In this document: one piece after another, positions 47,290 to 62,200 of the stretch
Layout: each line of letters opens with the position of its first letter
Numbering within the stretch: the stretch's first letter is position 1
DNA from: Aptenodytes patagonicus
Taxonomy: Eukaryota; Chordata; Aves; Sphenisciformes; Spheniscidae
DNA: 64,000 nt
Direction of reading: 5' to 3'
NCBI RefSeq assembly: GCF_965638725.1
Contig: NC_134950.1
Coordinates: 144,513,636-144,577,635, forward strand
Position numbers and translations under genes: made by a program
Notes under the pieces: generated by a model
Database searches by the model: none
Told to the model about the DNA's origin: nothing
What the model saw: the letters and a program-made list of their open reading frames with translations, nothing else

Positions 47290-50200
47290 CTGCAAGAGAA
47301 GATTCATTACAATTGTTATTGCATTGTTCATAGTATCGAGAATTGTTTCACCTGAATGGATAATTTCTGAAAGAATTTCCTATTAATTTTGCTGCCATTG
47401 TTTGCAAATCAGATACCCATATCCAACTGTTTAGATCTCTGATACAGAGAAAATATTTACTTTAATCTTCTGGAGTCACATGTGTGATGCTTTACATAAA
47501 CTACCGTATTATTCACACTGATGTTAAACCCTCAGAGAACCCTGCCTGAGATTTTCAGGACTTAAAGATCCTGCCCCTACTACAGCTTGTGTGCTATTTT
47601 CTCATCAATCTTCAGCTTACACAGAATTTGGGTCTGGTCCCTCTGAAAAGCTTTTTCTTTTTTGTCACACTGCACAGTACAAGGTAGGTTTTGTTTGTAC
47701 CCCAGTCCTTCCCACTTGTTAAAGAAGTGGCATAGTTGGTTTTGTAGGCTATTTATCTTCACTGCATAAAATTTTGCTGGTCTGACTGATAATCTAATTC
47801 TGAATCAAAGCACAACTCTGTCCCTAATCACGTGCTTAAGCATGGGCAATCATGGTGCCCACGGTTTCTGCGTTACTTACAGAGCAGCCATCCTCAAGAA
47901 CACTGAAAGTGAATCTGCTGTTGCCTTCGGCTCGTAGTTCAACATCGTTGGATCCCTGCAGTATAACAGCCTTTTTAAGGTTGCCAGTTTCCTCATCCAT
48001 GTAGGCAATGCTGTTCTTGCAGTGGTAGGTGATGTTCTGGGAGGCATGGTTGGCCAGCAGACGCATGAAGGCAAGTTGGGTGGCCATATCCTTTGAGGTC
48101 ACTCCTTCATCATTGTATTCAAACTGAAAAACAGAAAGGAACCCAGTCAGTTGTATTGCTGGGGAAAGGTGGATGTTTGTAATGGAAGTATGTGATGTGG
48201 TATTTGCTCTAGGAACGTTAAAAAAATCATCACATAAGTCTGCGATCACTTGTCTATTGCAACTAAAGAGCATCAAATAAAACTAGTAGGAGGTAGGTTG
48301 AAAACCAGATGTGAGTGGATGTAGTTAAGTTGTAGAACTCCGTTCCAAGATAGGGTGTTAACAGTTTATGTGGATTCAAATACAAGATCAGACAAGTTCA
48401 AGGAAGAGAAATCTATTGTTTCCATAGACACACAGAAACAATGCCCGTCTCAAGAAAACCCTGACTTTTTTGTTTTTTGAGTCTAATACAATAGTGTCTG
48501 TGGATATTACAAATGTTTACTTCATTCTTATATTCTTTTACAGCATCTACTTTTAGCCACTGTAAGAAACAGGACCCTAGACTACCCCGGACATTTGTTC
48601 TGACCCAGTGTGATCAGTCTATGTTTTTATATAAAAGATCTTGAACACTGATTTCATCATAAGATCAACTCAATTTCATTTAATAATTATGTAATTAGAT
48701 CTCCTTAGCTGTACAAAAGTGATTTATTTGCAATTGGCTGGTACAGTGTTGAATGTGCAAGTAGACAAATTTCTTGTTTTTACTTACAGTGGCAATTCTG
48801 AATGTTACGGTGGCATATACTCAGGATCAGTGATGTGTAATAAGTATCTTTCCAGGAACAGTGTCATATGTAAAAAAAATCTCAATTAAAAGAATAAGCA
48901 AAGATGTTTTTCTTACTTTTTCAGACAGTTTCTGGACTGTCTTTATACTAATGTACCATATTCCAGTCCAGGCTTCCCTTAGCAATAGCCATTAGTCATG
49001 CTGAATTGATCATTTGCAGACACCAAGAAAAAATTAGAACAATACTGAGAAATCCTTTTAGCAAATTGTGATCCAAACCAGAACTGCAGCTCTGTTCCCT
49101 TGAGATAAAAGGTAGTTCCCTTTTCCATATTTCTCCTCTAAGAGAGTTTAATTTATGTGTTTGCTTGCTGAGAGTCAGTGAATTGGGAATTCTTCAGACA
49201 GCACTGTAGGAAACAATCATCCTCCTATATATCACTTACCTGGCTGCCACCATTGATAGTCTCACCAAACCATACATGCTTCTTGTCCTTGGGATTCTTG
49301 TTGACATACCAGTTCTTAGCGGGAATATTGTCAGGGTTGGCATGGATGCAAGTCTCACCAGTGGCAAAGTCACAATATGCTCTAATGGCATCTGCAGAGC
49401 AGCCTTGGTTAGGATCAATCCAGTAGAAGCCTGACATTGAGGAAAGAAATGCGAACAGTAGTTCACTCAGCCCAACACTTGCATTCAGTTTATATTCACT
49501 TGTTTGATATAGGAACTCAGAGAGAGGTCATAAATATCACAACTAGGTACAATATTAAGGTGGTAACTGGGATAAATATGTATGCTAGATTGTTAATGTA
49601 TAAGAAGCTGTATTTGAAAGTTAGGGTTAAATATTTTTGTATTATTTCAAAAAATTATTGCAATAATCACGCAACAATAGCTATAAAGAGCTTTTCAGAA
49701 TGTTCTTGTATCTATTTTCAGTGGAGGCAGAGAGAACTTCTTCATTGGTTATTTAGTATTTTCACTGGGTGGCCAAGGATACCATTCATCAAAGCAAGCG
49801 AATAAGCTGGAAGTACTCCCTGAGCCAGAAAGGGCAAATATCTGGCACTAACATACCGCTGCTCCATTCTGGGTGGCTAAGTCTTAGGTCACGGCACGTG
49901 CGGGCTGGGTTCTTTCTGGAGCCTTCTGGGGTCAGCAGGGTCTCAATTTGGTTGTTCAATGTTTTCAGAGTGGCATCAACTTCATAATCCTTGGGTCTGA
50001 GAGAAGGCTGATCAGCCCGGTAGTATTCTGCATCATAGCCAACTTCGTATCCACCACCATTGGGACCAGGGGGACCAGGGGGACCAGGAGGACCAGGAGG
50101 ACCCTAAAGTTTTTCAAAAGCAAAAGACAAGCAGCACTCTATTAGACATATGGTTCTCTGGATTAAATGCTTCCATGCATGCATAGTCTGACTTAATTCC

Positions 50201-53200
50201 TAGCACCCTCCACTCTAATCTGAGGCAGCACATATGGACCTGCCCTGTGGTGACTACTATGGGTTCAAGCAGTAGAAGATGCACAGTGTGGGACTACCAC
50301 ATCTTCTTTGTGTATTTGCTGTCTGGCCATAAGGAATGAGCAAGGACTTCAGGTTTAGGCCTATTAGGGAAATGTTCAATGTTAAATTACAACAGACATT
50401 TGGAAGTCTTTTTTTTTAATAAAGAAAACCACATCTTTTCCTAAACTGCTAGGCTTTTGAAGTTATTTTCTTGTAACTGTGACATAAATGTGTTAAATCA
50501 ACAAAAAATAAGTTATACTCACAGCAGGGCCTTGGCTACCATGAGAACCACGCACACCAGCAGGGCCAATAGGTCCAGGGAGACCATTGCGACCATCTTT
50601 ACCAGGAGGACCAGAAGGACCAGGTGGACCCTAAAAGGAAACTCGAACAGTTTAATGACAGTAGAAAACACTACAAATAGAGATTCATATAAATGGGAGT
50701 GTATATATATATATTGCACAAAAGGAATGGGAGAGTTATCTGAATATGCTCTTAAATTCACATACCCTTGGGCCAGCAGGGCCATTGTTACCAGGAGGAC
50801 CTTGATCACCATGGTGGCCCTATTGGGAAAGATACATGCATAGTCATTAAAAAAAATGCAGTGGCACACATTTGTATTAGCATGATTCAAGAGGGAACTA
50901 TAGTCAGCCTGTGTATTTGGGCTCAGAGAATGGGAATCTAGGGCTAATGGCATTTATTAGTGGAGTTGGGGTATGAAATGCCTGTTTTGGAGAGGGAGGA
51001 GAGAGAGACTAAAGAGGTATTTAAGGGGATAACCTATAAAAGTCTCTATATTGTTTCTTCAGGTTTTCAGAGAAGGCTTTAAAATAAAAGCCAGAATTCC
51101 TAAAGGGGATACCAGAATTTAAAGGGAATAAAATCTACAAATTACTTCTGCTTCTCTGTGATACAAAGGCTTTACAATTTCTGGCCAAAATAAGAAATAA
51201 TATTAAAACAAAGGCAGAGCTTTTTGAATTCTGTGCTAGCCAAATGCAGTCAAATTTCAGGGCAACTAATGGTACTCACAGTTCTAAAGCCAACTATGAA
51301 CGGCAATATCAAAATTTGCCATTTTATGTGAAGAGCATTGAGTGTTAAAAAGAATCTTATAGCCTTTGAAAGATGATGCAGAGTGGAGTAAGTGGTATCA
51401 ACCTGCTGGGTTATACATATGCAATTCCACACTAGGGTGATCTTATTTACTTTTTTTGCTCTTTATATTCAAAATACTGAAAATCATTTACTTACAGCAA
51501 GACCAGGAAGACCCTGCAATCCATTGTGTCCCTTCAAGCCAGGCAGACCTCTATGCCCCTTATCACCAGGTTCACCTTTCTCACCACGTGGACCTTGTGG
51601 GCCCTAGGAAGGGATGTAGGTGTCAGAGGAATAAAATAGAAGGCTTCAAGTATATACTACTGTCAAAGCAAAAATTAAGCATGAGCATTCTACGTTATGC
51701 CATAGGTTGCCCCTGATATATATATATCTATATATATATATGTACATCCTGTTAACACACCCAGGAAGAGTGTCAATCCCAAAAGCTTCAGGATCAGTCC
51801 CATAAGACAGAATGCTGATCGAGGTTCTAGGTCTATAAATATTTACAGCTCCTTAAGCACTACTTTTTGGGCCCATATCTTGAGCACAGTCATGAGTCCG
51901 CATTAATAAAGCATGTTTTCTCTTCTTGCATCAAGGTTGTAATATATTTAGAAATCAGACTTACAGCAAGACCTCTTGGACCAAAAGCACCAGCAGGACC
52001 GACAGAGCCAACAGGACCCTGAAACAGGAATAGAAAATGCATGTCACTGCTGTATATTATACCTAATAAAGGTTCCATGCTCAACACATCTCTGCAGAAA
52101 GCAAAGTTGTTATCCACATATTGTAGGTGTTTGACGTATAATGGATATATATGATGGACAAATGTTAGTCCTGTGTTAATCAAAAAAAATTATGGTCTCA
52201 TCAACTTACAGGATCACCACGGTTTCCAGGCTTTCCAGAAGGACCAACTTGGCCATGAGGACCAGGAGCACCCAGAGCACCACTGGGACCAGCATTACCA
52301 GGAGCACCACGCTCACCCTGGGAACAAAGGAACACAAAGGGAGAGACAGTGTGTTACTACTGACTTACACATACTGGAATATTTCTTCCATGACTATGAA
52401 ATAAAATAAAAGAACAAGTTACCTTGAAACCAGGAGCACCGTCACGGCCTGGAGGACCATCGTTTCCAGGATTGCCCTGTTGAAATACCATGAAAAAGCA
52501 TTAAATTCCATCAACCTTCATCTCACACTGAACTGTGCGTCAGTCTAATTGTTCCCCATGAGAGTAAGAAGACACTGAGATGGGATAGCATACATCTTGA
52601 AGATAACAAACTCTTCCTTATAGATACCACTCAAATCCCTTAAATATATTAATGTTCTCAGCAAAATAAGATGGCCTTCAAATATTTTAGGTTTTACAAG
52701 TTCAGTATAGAAGAAAATTACTGGGTTTTGCTGTATTTCTCTAAATGAAAAGGTCAAGACAATAGTGGTCTTCATCTAGCTTGCACTCTTGTAAAACTGA
52801 GACCTGCTTTTTAGATGAAAAATGCCAGTGGTGAGAAAAGGACTTCCAACAGTAGTCACAGCTAAATTACTTTGTTGTGGTGCTTCACAAGCTTAAATGG
52901 CTTCCTTTGTGGATGTTAATTTCATTTCAACTGTTTCGCTGTGTACACTAGCAAACCTTTTCCTTCAGAAAATTCCCACGGAACAGAAAGTTTATTTCTT
53001 TTTAATACTTATAAAATAAAATTACTGTTCTCTGATCTCTTTGAAATTCTGTGAGTCTCAGGACACACAGGAGTTCTGTATTAACAGTGCTTCAGGTTAC
53101 CAAATAAGCTTCTCTGATAAGGCTCAGAGAAAGCTTTCTATCTCCTTACAGGAGACAAGATAACGTGTTAATACTTTCCTTTAACTGTTCTTATAGTGTA

Positions 53201-56200
53201 AGTCAGTCATGTATAGCCACTGTATGGATACCCTTCTTCAAGGTGAACTACTAACTTGGATGGTTAAATTGGATGGGTAAGTATTTGCTGCTCTATGAAG
53301 AACTGGTGGCAGGGCCCTGTCCTCCAAGTAATCACCCATAAGGCAGGGCATTAGAGGGAGCGATTTGTTCCACTCCAGCGTTTCCACACTCCGCTTTCTT
53401 CACAGGACTCAGGTCCTCCATTGTGTCTTAACCTGCACTGATCTCTGCAGTTCAGCAGTACCTGGCACACAGGCCAGAGTTTGTTCCATCCTGTTTTTAG
53501 CCTACAAATGTACTTCACATTTTATGGTGAGGGAATGCACATTGGGAAATATTATGTAGCTCAGCCACAATGTTAAAGTGTATCTGTTTTGTTAGGAATC
53601 CAAAATAGTGCTGAGTGTTGCACAAGTCCAATAACTGAATTCCAACATTTTGTGTAATGTGCTTCATATGCCTTCTGAGTGGGCCTTAAGTTAAAAAACA
53701 CTTTGTCTTTAATACCACGAATCACTAGATCCCTCAAGTAAAAGTGACTGCAATTTTTATACTTCCCTAAAAGATATGTATATTGCATCTAACATGATGC
53801 TTACGAAAATTTGCTGGTAACAAGCTTTCCTGATATATTCTTCTCTATAGCCAAAACCTTATCCCCCGGGATGTACTATTTTTCCCAGCTCCAACAATGA
53901 AGTAATCTTCTTCCCACTCCATCTTTCTTGGCAAGTAAGTAAAAAGTCAAAAGATTCTGATAGTGACTCCAGGATGTATTTCAGACACAACTTGTGCCTT
54001 GAAGAATTTGTCACCTAGTTGGGAGCAGGAATCCACGTCTATTAGAATCCTGCTTTAATCTTCCCTGAAGACATTGGAAGGTACAAGTTTGCTTGTTTGC
54101 AAGTTTGCAACCTCCAGTTGCATCCATCTTTTCTGTGTATTTGTCTTCAGCTCAGAATAAAAGAAAAGCAATCCTGAAGAGGAATTAAGACATAGCTTAC
54201 ATCACGACCAGCTTCACCAGGAGCACCATTTGCACCAGGAGAACCCACAGGACCAGAGGGACCACGGGCACCAGGAGGACCAGAAACACCCAGGGGACCA
54301 GGTTCACCCTAATACAGGAACAGTGGTAACAAAATGTGACATTATAATACAACATAAACCAGTCTTACAGAACTTTTGGCCTATATCTAAGAGAAACATT
54401 TCTTTGCAATCAATTCTAGTAGTGAAACAGATCCAGGACAAGAAACATATCTAACTATACCAAATATTATCTTCATTCTAAATTTTCTTCTATCAGAAAC
54501 CTCTGATGCCATTCGAAAATATGCTCACCTGCAGACACAAGTCTTGTTTGTCTGCAGCAAGCAATAATTTCTTCCATGGCTCTAAGTCTGTTAGGTCCAT
54601 ATCCTCTGTTTGCAGCAGCAATGGAAACAGCAGAACCTACATCTCCTTTTCCCTGGTTTCCCTTAAGAGAGGACTCCAACTTTTTTCTTTACACCTATCT
54701 GTTTAAAGCAGTTAACTAGTCATATACTCACTGTTGCTCCAGAGATGCCTGGAAGACCACGTTCTCCCCGAGAGCCAGGCAGACCAAGGATACCAGGAGC
54801 ACCAAGAATACCCTGAGGACCTGGGCTACCAGGAGGACCCTATGACATGAAGAGAGTATTATTTATATTAACAGAGAAAAATCGATTTTTATGGCTCTCC
54901 ACATTTCTCATTTGTTTTGCTCTACAACAGTACCTACTGCTTTCCAAGGATCTCAGTGTGTGTCAGTGCTAGTTCCTGCATGGAAGAAGTTCTAACCAAA
55001 CCATAAGACTTTAAACTCCAAAGCTAAAGGTCTGTAAGAATGTAATGCCAGTTATACTCCCCTCACAACTGTTTTCCAGTGAAAATGCTGTTTCTGAACA
55101 ACACTATACACATGCTTTTTCCCTTCCCATTCAATAACAGTGGGTGATGCATGAAAATTGGGGTATTCAGCACAGAGAAGATAACTATGTGAGGGGATTC
55201 CACAGCGAAGAGACTGATCATCTGAGACTGATCCTGAGACAGCCTTAGAAGATCTCTAGGTGTTATCTGACATCTCCAAACAACCCTTAGAGCTCTCTAC
55301 TGACCATTTGAAAGGTAAAGGTTGTTTAGTTAAGTGACTTTTCTATTTCCTTGAAATTTGAGCATATGTGGCACTAAACTTGGCATAAGTAATCATCCTG
55401 ACAGATTGCCCTAAATTATTATCCTAACTTACAGTCAGGCCTACTAGTTCAATTCTGTTTTTCATAATTGAAATTAAATTAGAACATAAAAATTAGAAAA
55501 TTTATTGCTTTATACTGGACATTAAAGGGCAAATTTTCAATTGTCACTTTCCAAATTTTAACATACATGTCTGACAATGACACTGAAGAGTCCATTCTTA
55601 GCTGCAACTTCTGCAGATCACAGAAGGAATTTCTATAGGTTTTTATTGAGAAACAACAGCGCGGTAATTCACACAAGTGCATACTTCCGTAAGACAGAAA
55701 TGTGCCTGACTTTAAAAATGCCAGTAATTCTGGATGTGCAAGCTTAAAGACACTCAAAATTCATTTATTTATTTGCCTAATTCTAAGCCACCCTGGGGTC
55801 AGACAACTTAAACCTTTAGTCAGACAACTTTAATCCCCACAAATTAGAGTTTCTGATGCAGAAATGAATTGGGATTGTTCTAAATGGATGTTCACATGTT
55901 CCTCCTTTTTCCATCCATGATGCTCAGTTTCAGAGCAGGAGACTGCTTCCCTTTCTCAGACTAAGTAGTAATTTCTCCTGCAGTTGGCCTTGTTGCTTTC
56001 ACTTGGGCTACTTGCAGAGAAAGATGCAACTCACCACAAGAAAAAAAAGAGAGAAAAACCTGACCCAAAGATCAGGTTCACTTTTTATGGCGTGTTTTGT
56101 CAAACATGTCTATAAACAATTTCTTGAGTCTCAGTGGAGCTTCTACTTAAAAGCTTTGCTAAATTTGTGGATAAAAGAGAAAAGCCCTTCACAAATACCA

Positions 56201-59200
56201 GAAGTATCTTAGAAGCCGTAACATTTACATGAAGAGAAACATTTTTAATGAGATGTGATACTCAGTAACTTACAGCAGCACCAGCCTCTCCAGATGGACC
56301 TTTCTCACCAGCAAAGCCAGGTGGGCCAGCAATACCTTGTTCACCAGTACGGCCAACTGGACCAACATCGCCACGTAGACCTCTAGCACCATCTTTGCCA
56401 GATGGGCCAGGAGGACCAGGGGGACCAGTGATGCCCTAGGATTGAGTATGAATATGATATCATTACAGTATAGACCCATTAACTGGGGAGAACAGAGATA
56501 AGTTTCATTTTATGTCCATGTACAAAAACTGTGCTTTGCAATAAACAGGTTATCAGCTGTTCTGAAGCAGCAACTTATATTGCTTTTGTTAGCCATGGAT
56601 AGCTGGAATCAGTAGAATTATTGAACTGAGAGATTTTATTTTTTTTACTCAGAGCAGGTGAAAGTGGCAAAATTTGGCAGGAAAATATTGATTTGGCTCT
56701 GGAGACATTAATTGCAACTGTAAAATCTATGAGAAAAAACCTCTTCCAATTCAAAAGCATTATTCGCTTTGGATACTGGGATTTACAATATATTTAAATG
56801 TAGGGTATCTAAGGAAAGAAGTGCCTTTTGGTAAAGGTTGGAAACACCTTTGGAAAGAAAAATACAAATGTCAATTTGAAATGAGAATTTTTGGCTGAAA
56901 AATAAAGAAACAGGGATTCACATTCTTAAACACAATGAGAGGTTGCCCTACTTGAGACAGGGGCTGGAACTGCAGATACTTTAGAAACTGTGGACAGAAG
57001 ATAACCTTAACATTCTTTTTCAAATAGGACATGACCTTCTTATTCCACTCAAAATCAATGGCTATGCAGTTACTCACGGTGAACAAAAGCTAAAGCAACA
57101 CAGAGTTTTACAAATGGTTAGGCACCTCAAGATACAGAGGGATGCTTGATGGATTGTAAAAAAAAAAAAACCAACCAAACTAAATGCATAACTCCCACTC
57201 TGGGAGTTTAAAAATTTAAGACTTTCTTATCTCGTCCAGTCCTATAAGGATCTGAGGTGATTCCAGTGCAGTTAGAATTTGTGTCCATATAACAAAAATG
57301 AGGATTATCCCTAACCAATGCAACTTCTGACTTGTCTCCCATTAGAACTACTTCATTAGTTACTTACAGCAGGGCCGGGAGGACCAACTCTTCCAGCAGC
57401 ACCAGGGAAACCAGTCATGCCCTAAAAATGAAAGCGAAAAGGAAGATTTGGTTTAAAGGAAACAATGACTTCATGACTTCATGAAAAGCAACAATGTCAG
57501 TGCTAAAAGCCTGAAGACTTACAGGAGGACCAGCATCACCACGAGGGCCAGCAGGACCAGCAGCACCAGCGGGGCCCTATGTATGAAGGATTGAAAAACA
57601 CAGATGAATCAAGCAAAGACTGTTCATATTCCCTATTCAGAATAAGGGCTCAGTCTCACTCTCATGGAAGTTAAGGGTGATTTTGCTTTTTACTTTAACA
57701 GGAGGAGGACTGGGCCCAAAACCACGATTCCTGTCCTGATACTAGGGTAGTAAATACTCACAGATTGTAAGGACTGAGAAGAGTTGCATAAGGCATTTAT
57801 GATTCAAATGAATTTGCCTTGCAAATGTTATGTGCATCTAAGCAAATATGGAAGTCAAAATGTGAAAGACATAGTAAGGCAAAGAACAGCAAGTCTTCTG
57901 TTTGCACTGTGTGACTAATACAGCCATGTAGTACAAAGGCCTGGTATTGCTCTATTAGAAGCATACAGTAAGAACCCCAAGCCAAGTTATCTCGCAACAC
58001 TTTACAGTATTTGAAATACCAGGGCCTGACTTTCTGCATCATTTCAACCAGTTCCCCAATAATGGGCTGCATGCATGTGAAGTAGTATATACCTTAGAGC
58101 TATAAAGGTGTTAGCACATGAAAAGCCTGTGTGCAAGTGGGTGCAGACAAATTTGCACATATGCTACTGGATGACTGGGTCTGAAAGTCAAGACTGCGAC
58201 AGCACATCCTGTCTTTGAGAGGAAGATACCACCATCCTCAGCTCAGAACTTACCCACAATCACCCCCTGAATGGTCCAAGATAGACTGATTTTGCTGATC
58301 TTCAGGGCAAGTTGAAAATTATTTTTTTTTTCTCTTCATTTCAGTTCCAGACTCACGATCTGAGCCCACATAAATAGATTGACAAAGTTTATATAATGTG
58401 TGAAAATCAGTATGGTGACTTTCCTCACAGCCTAGTTCGAAGTTTTGGGTTTTTTTTAATTACCTTTTCAAAATTCAAGGCCTTCAGGCTAGCGTATTGC
58501 TTGCATAGCACAGTTAAGAACCATGCATTTTACAGAGACACAGTTCACTTACTGGTGGTCCAGAAGCACCAACTGGGCCAATAGCACCTGTTGGTCCACT
58601 TTCACCCTTAGGTCCTTTAGGCCCACGCTCGCCTTTAGCACCAGGCTGACCAGCTGCACCCTATGGGCAGAAAAACACACAGAACAAGGAGTTGTAAAAG
58701 CATGCAAAGGAAATAGAGGAATGGCGTGGCATCAATAAGAGGAAAGCTCAAACAATACTCACAGGAGGTCCAGCAAATCCACTAGGACCTACGGGACCAG
58801 GCTCACCACGTTCACCCTAAAGAGAGGACAAAGAAGAGATGACTGGTTGGGATGGGCTTTAAAAGGGCATTTTTCTGAACATCATGTCTTTGACACAGGA
58901 ATAGTTGTAGGAATTGTTACTTACAGGGATACCACGGGCACCAGCAGGGCCAGCGGGACCAGCAGGACCTCCTTCACCCTAAAACAGATGGCAGAAAACA
59001 TTATGACACTGTAGGGGAAAGCCTCACTGCAGTCAGAACAGAGGTGATCTTGTGGTACAGACGCATATAGCGAGTTACCCCGTGTCTCCAATGGAGAGGG
59101 TGTTACTGAAAATGCTTCTGTTTTGACCCACCCTGTATTAATAATTCCTAACGATACTCGGACAGGATAAAGAATCATTCTGAGATAATGTGTGGTTGTT

Positions 59201-62200
59201 CATCACCATATCAAAACCTCTTCTCACAGTGTGAGGAGGATTGTGGAGATTAGCCTCAACTGGGAAGAATTCAGACAAAGCCTAAATCAGAATCTTCTCC
59301 CCATATAACCCACTGCCATGTAGATGTGCATCCCTTCCCTACCCTTTTAGGAAAAGGTTTTGGGTGCTATGGCAAACTTCACTGAACAGTTTTACAGTCC
59401 AAATAACACTTGCCTCCTAAATCTGAAAAACTTGCAGAACTCGTGTGCACTAGAAAGATGGAACTGTTTTTTATGGAACGCCTCATCTTAAATATTCATG
59501 CATGGGTAAACTGCATAAACAAACAAGACACTTTTTCATTCAAAGAGTAGACTTACCCGATCACCAGCACCACCAGCAGGGCCAGGAGCACCAATAGCAC
59601 CAGGAAGACCCTATAGGTCAAGAGACAGGACACCATTTCTAACAAAATGTAAGCAGGAGTGACTACTTTTAATATTTTTTCTCCTTTCTCCTGGAGACAG
59701 GTGTGTGACTTTCTTCCAGCTGTTTTCAATATAAGGACACATGATTTTGTAAAACAAAATCTTTTCTGTTATTTTCCATCCAAAGTATGAATTCTAGGAC
59801 AGGCAGCCAAAACCTCAAATTAATGATGATTTTGTGTGGCTTTGCAGGCTGCCTTTAAAATTAGCTGTCTGGGCTGAGCCCATAAAGCTAAACAGGATAA
59901 TGTCACACTAAACAACTGTCTATGAAATACAAGGTTCTCTGCTGATGTCATTTCTCTGCTTGTGTGCATGAGAAGTTATAATTTTTCTCTCTTCCCCCCC
60001 AAATTCAAACATCCCTGGACAAGGGGCAACAAAATCATATTGATTTGTATCAAAAGTGAGCAGATGTAAGAAGAAATGCAATACAGTGGGAAATGGAAGT
60101 CCTGAACATCCTTTTTAGTCACTTAAGTTCTGAGGTGTAGCAAGGTAAACTCAAGTAGAACCAAAAGATACTTACACGAGCACCATCTCTTCCTGTTGCA
60201 CCAGCATCACCTCTCAGACCCGGGGCACCCTAGAATACACACAGAGGAAAAAAGCATCATATTGGTAACAAACATAATAGCTCGTATGAAAGAAGTCTTG
60301 AACTGTTTGCTGAGTATCCATGTATTACTTGCATATCATATGAGATGCTTATCATGCTAGTTTGTTTGGGGAATGGACTTCGATTATTATTTCGTTCTTA
60401 TTGCTGAGTATGTATTGACTTGCAAAGCAAGAATTTGCAGACAAAGGGGACTGACATGCTTTTCAGAATTATGAGCCTGCCTCTTTCATGGGAAACCTAT
60501 TTAGTTTCCCCCAGGAGGCAAGAATTTTGAATGGAATTAAAAATTCAAACCCAAGTTGATGTATATTCCAAATGATGAATGTAAATCCCCACTCAAAATC
60601 CCTTTTCTTTTGGTCAAGAAATAACCATACATAAAAATTCTTTTGGGTATTCGTGTTATACTTTCTATTTGAAGCAGGAAAAGAACTGTTAAAAACAATG
60701 ATGTCATATGAGTGGTCACATAAAACGCCCTATGTTTTGTATAACAAAAAGTTATATCCAGGCCATCACTAGTGTCAAGAAATCAGACCAGCACTCTGTT
60801 CTCTTTTTTTTTTTTTTTTAATACATCCTACTCTTTTGCTTTAATCTGCATGTCAGTACATAGTGTTTTATAAAAAGTTGCAAGCAATTTTCATCTTAAT
60901 TTCCTTACAACTCCCATTTATGCTAAATGACTATGGATTTTTTAAGTAAAAAATAAATAAAGCAGTTCTAGAAATCCCAGTTTAGAGTTTAACTAACGAA
61001 CAGAAGAGAATATAGAATGAGATGTACGTAACAAGATAAAAATCAATTTTATAGATAATTATATGGCTAAAGCAGAGGTAGCAACAGGACTTGCAACCAG
61101 ACTTCACAGCTTTATATAAGGGCTTACATTGGCTAAAATGTAGACAACTGATATAATCACAACATTTTTGTAACTGATTTACTTTTATCATAGTCACTGT
61201 GCCTAGAGCAGTCAAGGATTTGATCAGAGTCCTTTGTGATCAGTAGGCCCATTCCTGCTATAAAGCCTGTACTCAAAGACAGCTTTAGTATTTCTTCAGT
61301 AAAGATAAGCTCATTGTTAACCAATCCTGTGAAGCACTAACTGCCACTTAAACCAATTCCAAATGCTGAGCAAAGATCAAAATACTGTCTGAAAAGACTG
61401 TCAGTCTGTTAGACCAACAAAACCTCTACTTACTGACTACTAATGAGTCACTATGCAATAGAGTTTCACAGTAAATAAAAGTTGCATTGGGGTAACCTGC
61501 AGTCTTTAAGTTTATGAAATTCAAGCATCTCCCAAACCTGTGCATGCCATAACAAAGCAGGTTAGACCATCCACCTTACCTTTTCACCCTTGCCTCCTGG
61601 AACACCAGCAACACCTCTCTCTCCTGGGATTCCACCAGGGCCAGCAGGACCAGGACCACCAGCAGCACCAACATTGCCAGGCTCGCCCTAGCAGCAACAG
61701 CATATCATGTAAGACAGGTCAAATCATTCACACAATTTGGAACAAAATTTTGTCATTGCTACTTTGCCCATCGTTCTGCTTGCTTATAAATGGTGTGAGT
61801 AGTAGTATTTCATCTTAAGCTATTGTACTTATTTTACTTTTTCAGCTAGTGAAGATGCCAGACATGAACACTCACTCCGATTCTGTGGGCTCCTGAGGTT
61901 TTAGGGTGTCCCATATTCCAAACTAAACTTTTGTGGAAAGACTACCAACAAAAATCTTGAAAACTAAGACCTATATTCAATTAGCATCAAGCCAATGCTA
62001 TTTTGATAGATGCTGGCTCATTATTCTGCTGACGTTTTGGGGAAAATATTGCTTACTAGACACAAGAACTTCTGTATATAAGTAGAGGTGGGAATAAATA
62101 GAAGTCAGCGTGAATTTTGGCCAAAATCTTGGACCCTATCTTAAAACAGAATAATAGTATATCCAGCTGACAAGCTGTATTCAAACTGATTCCAAACTGG

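Noticed and set aside
51392..51607. Plus-strand frames rich in Pro and Gly opposite COL1A2 helical exons
   Set aside because: Reverse complement of Gly-X-Y codons also reads Pro/Gly-rich; splice sites and reading frames support only the minus strand.
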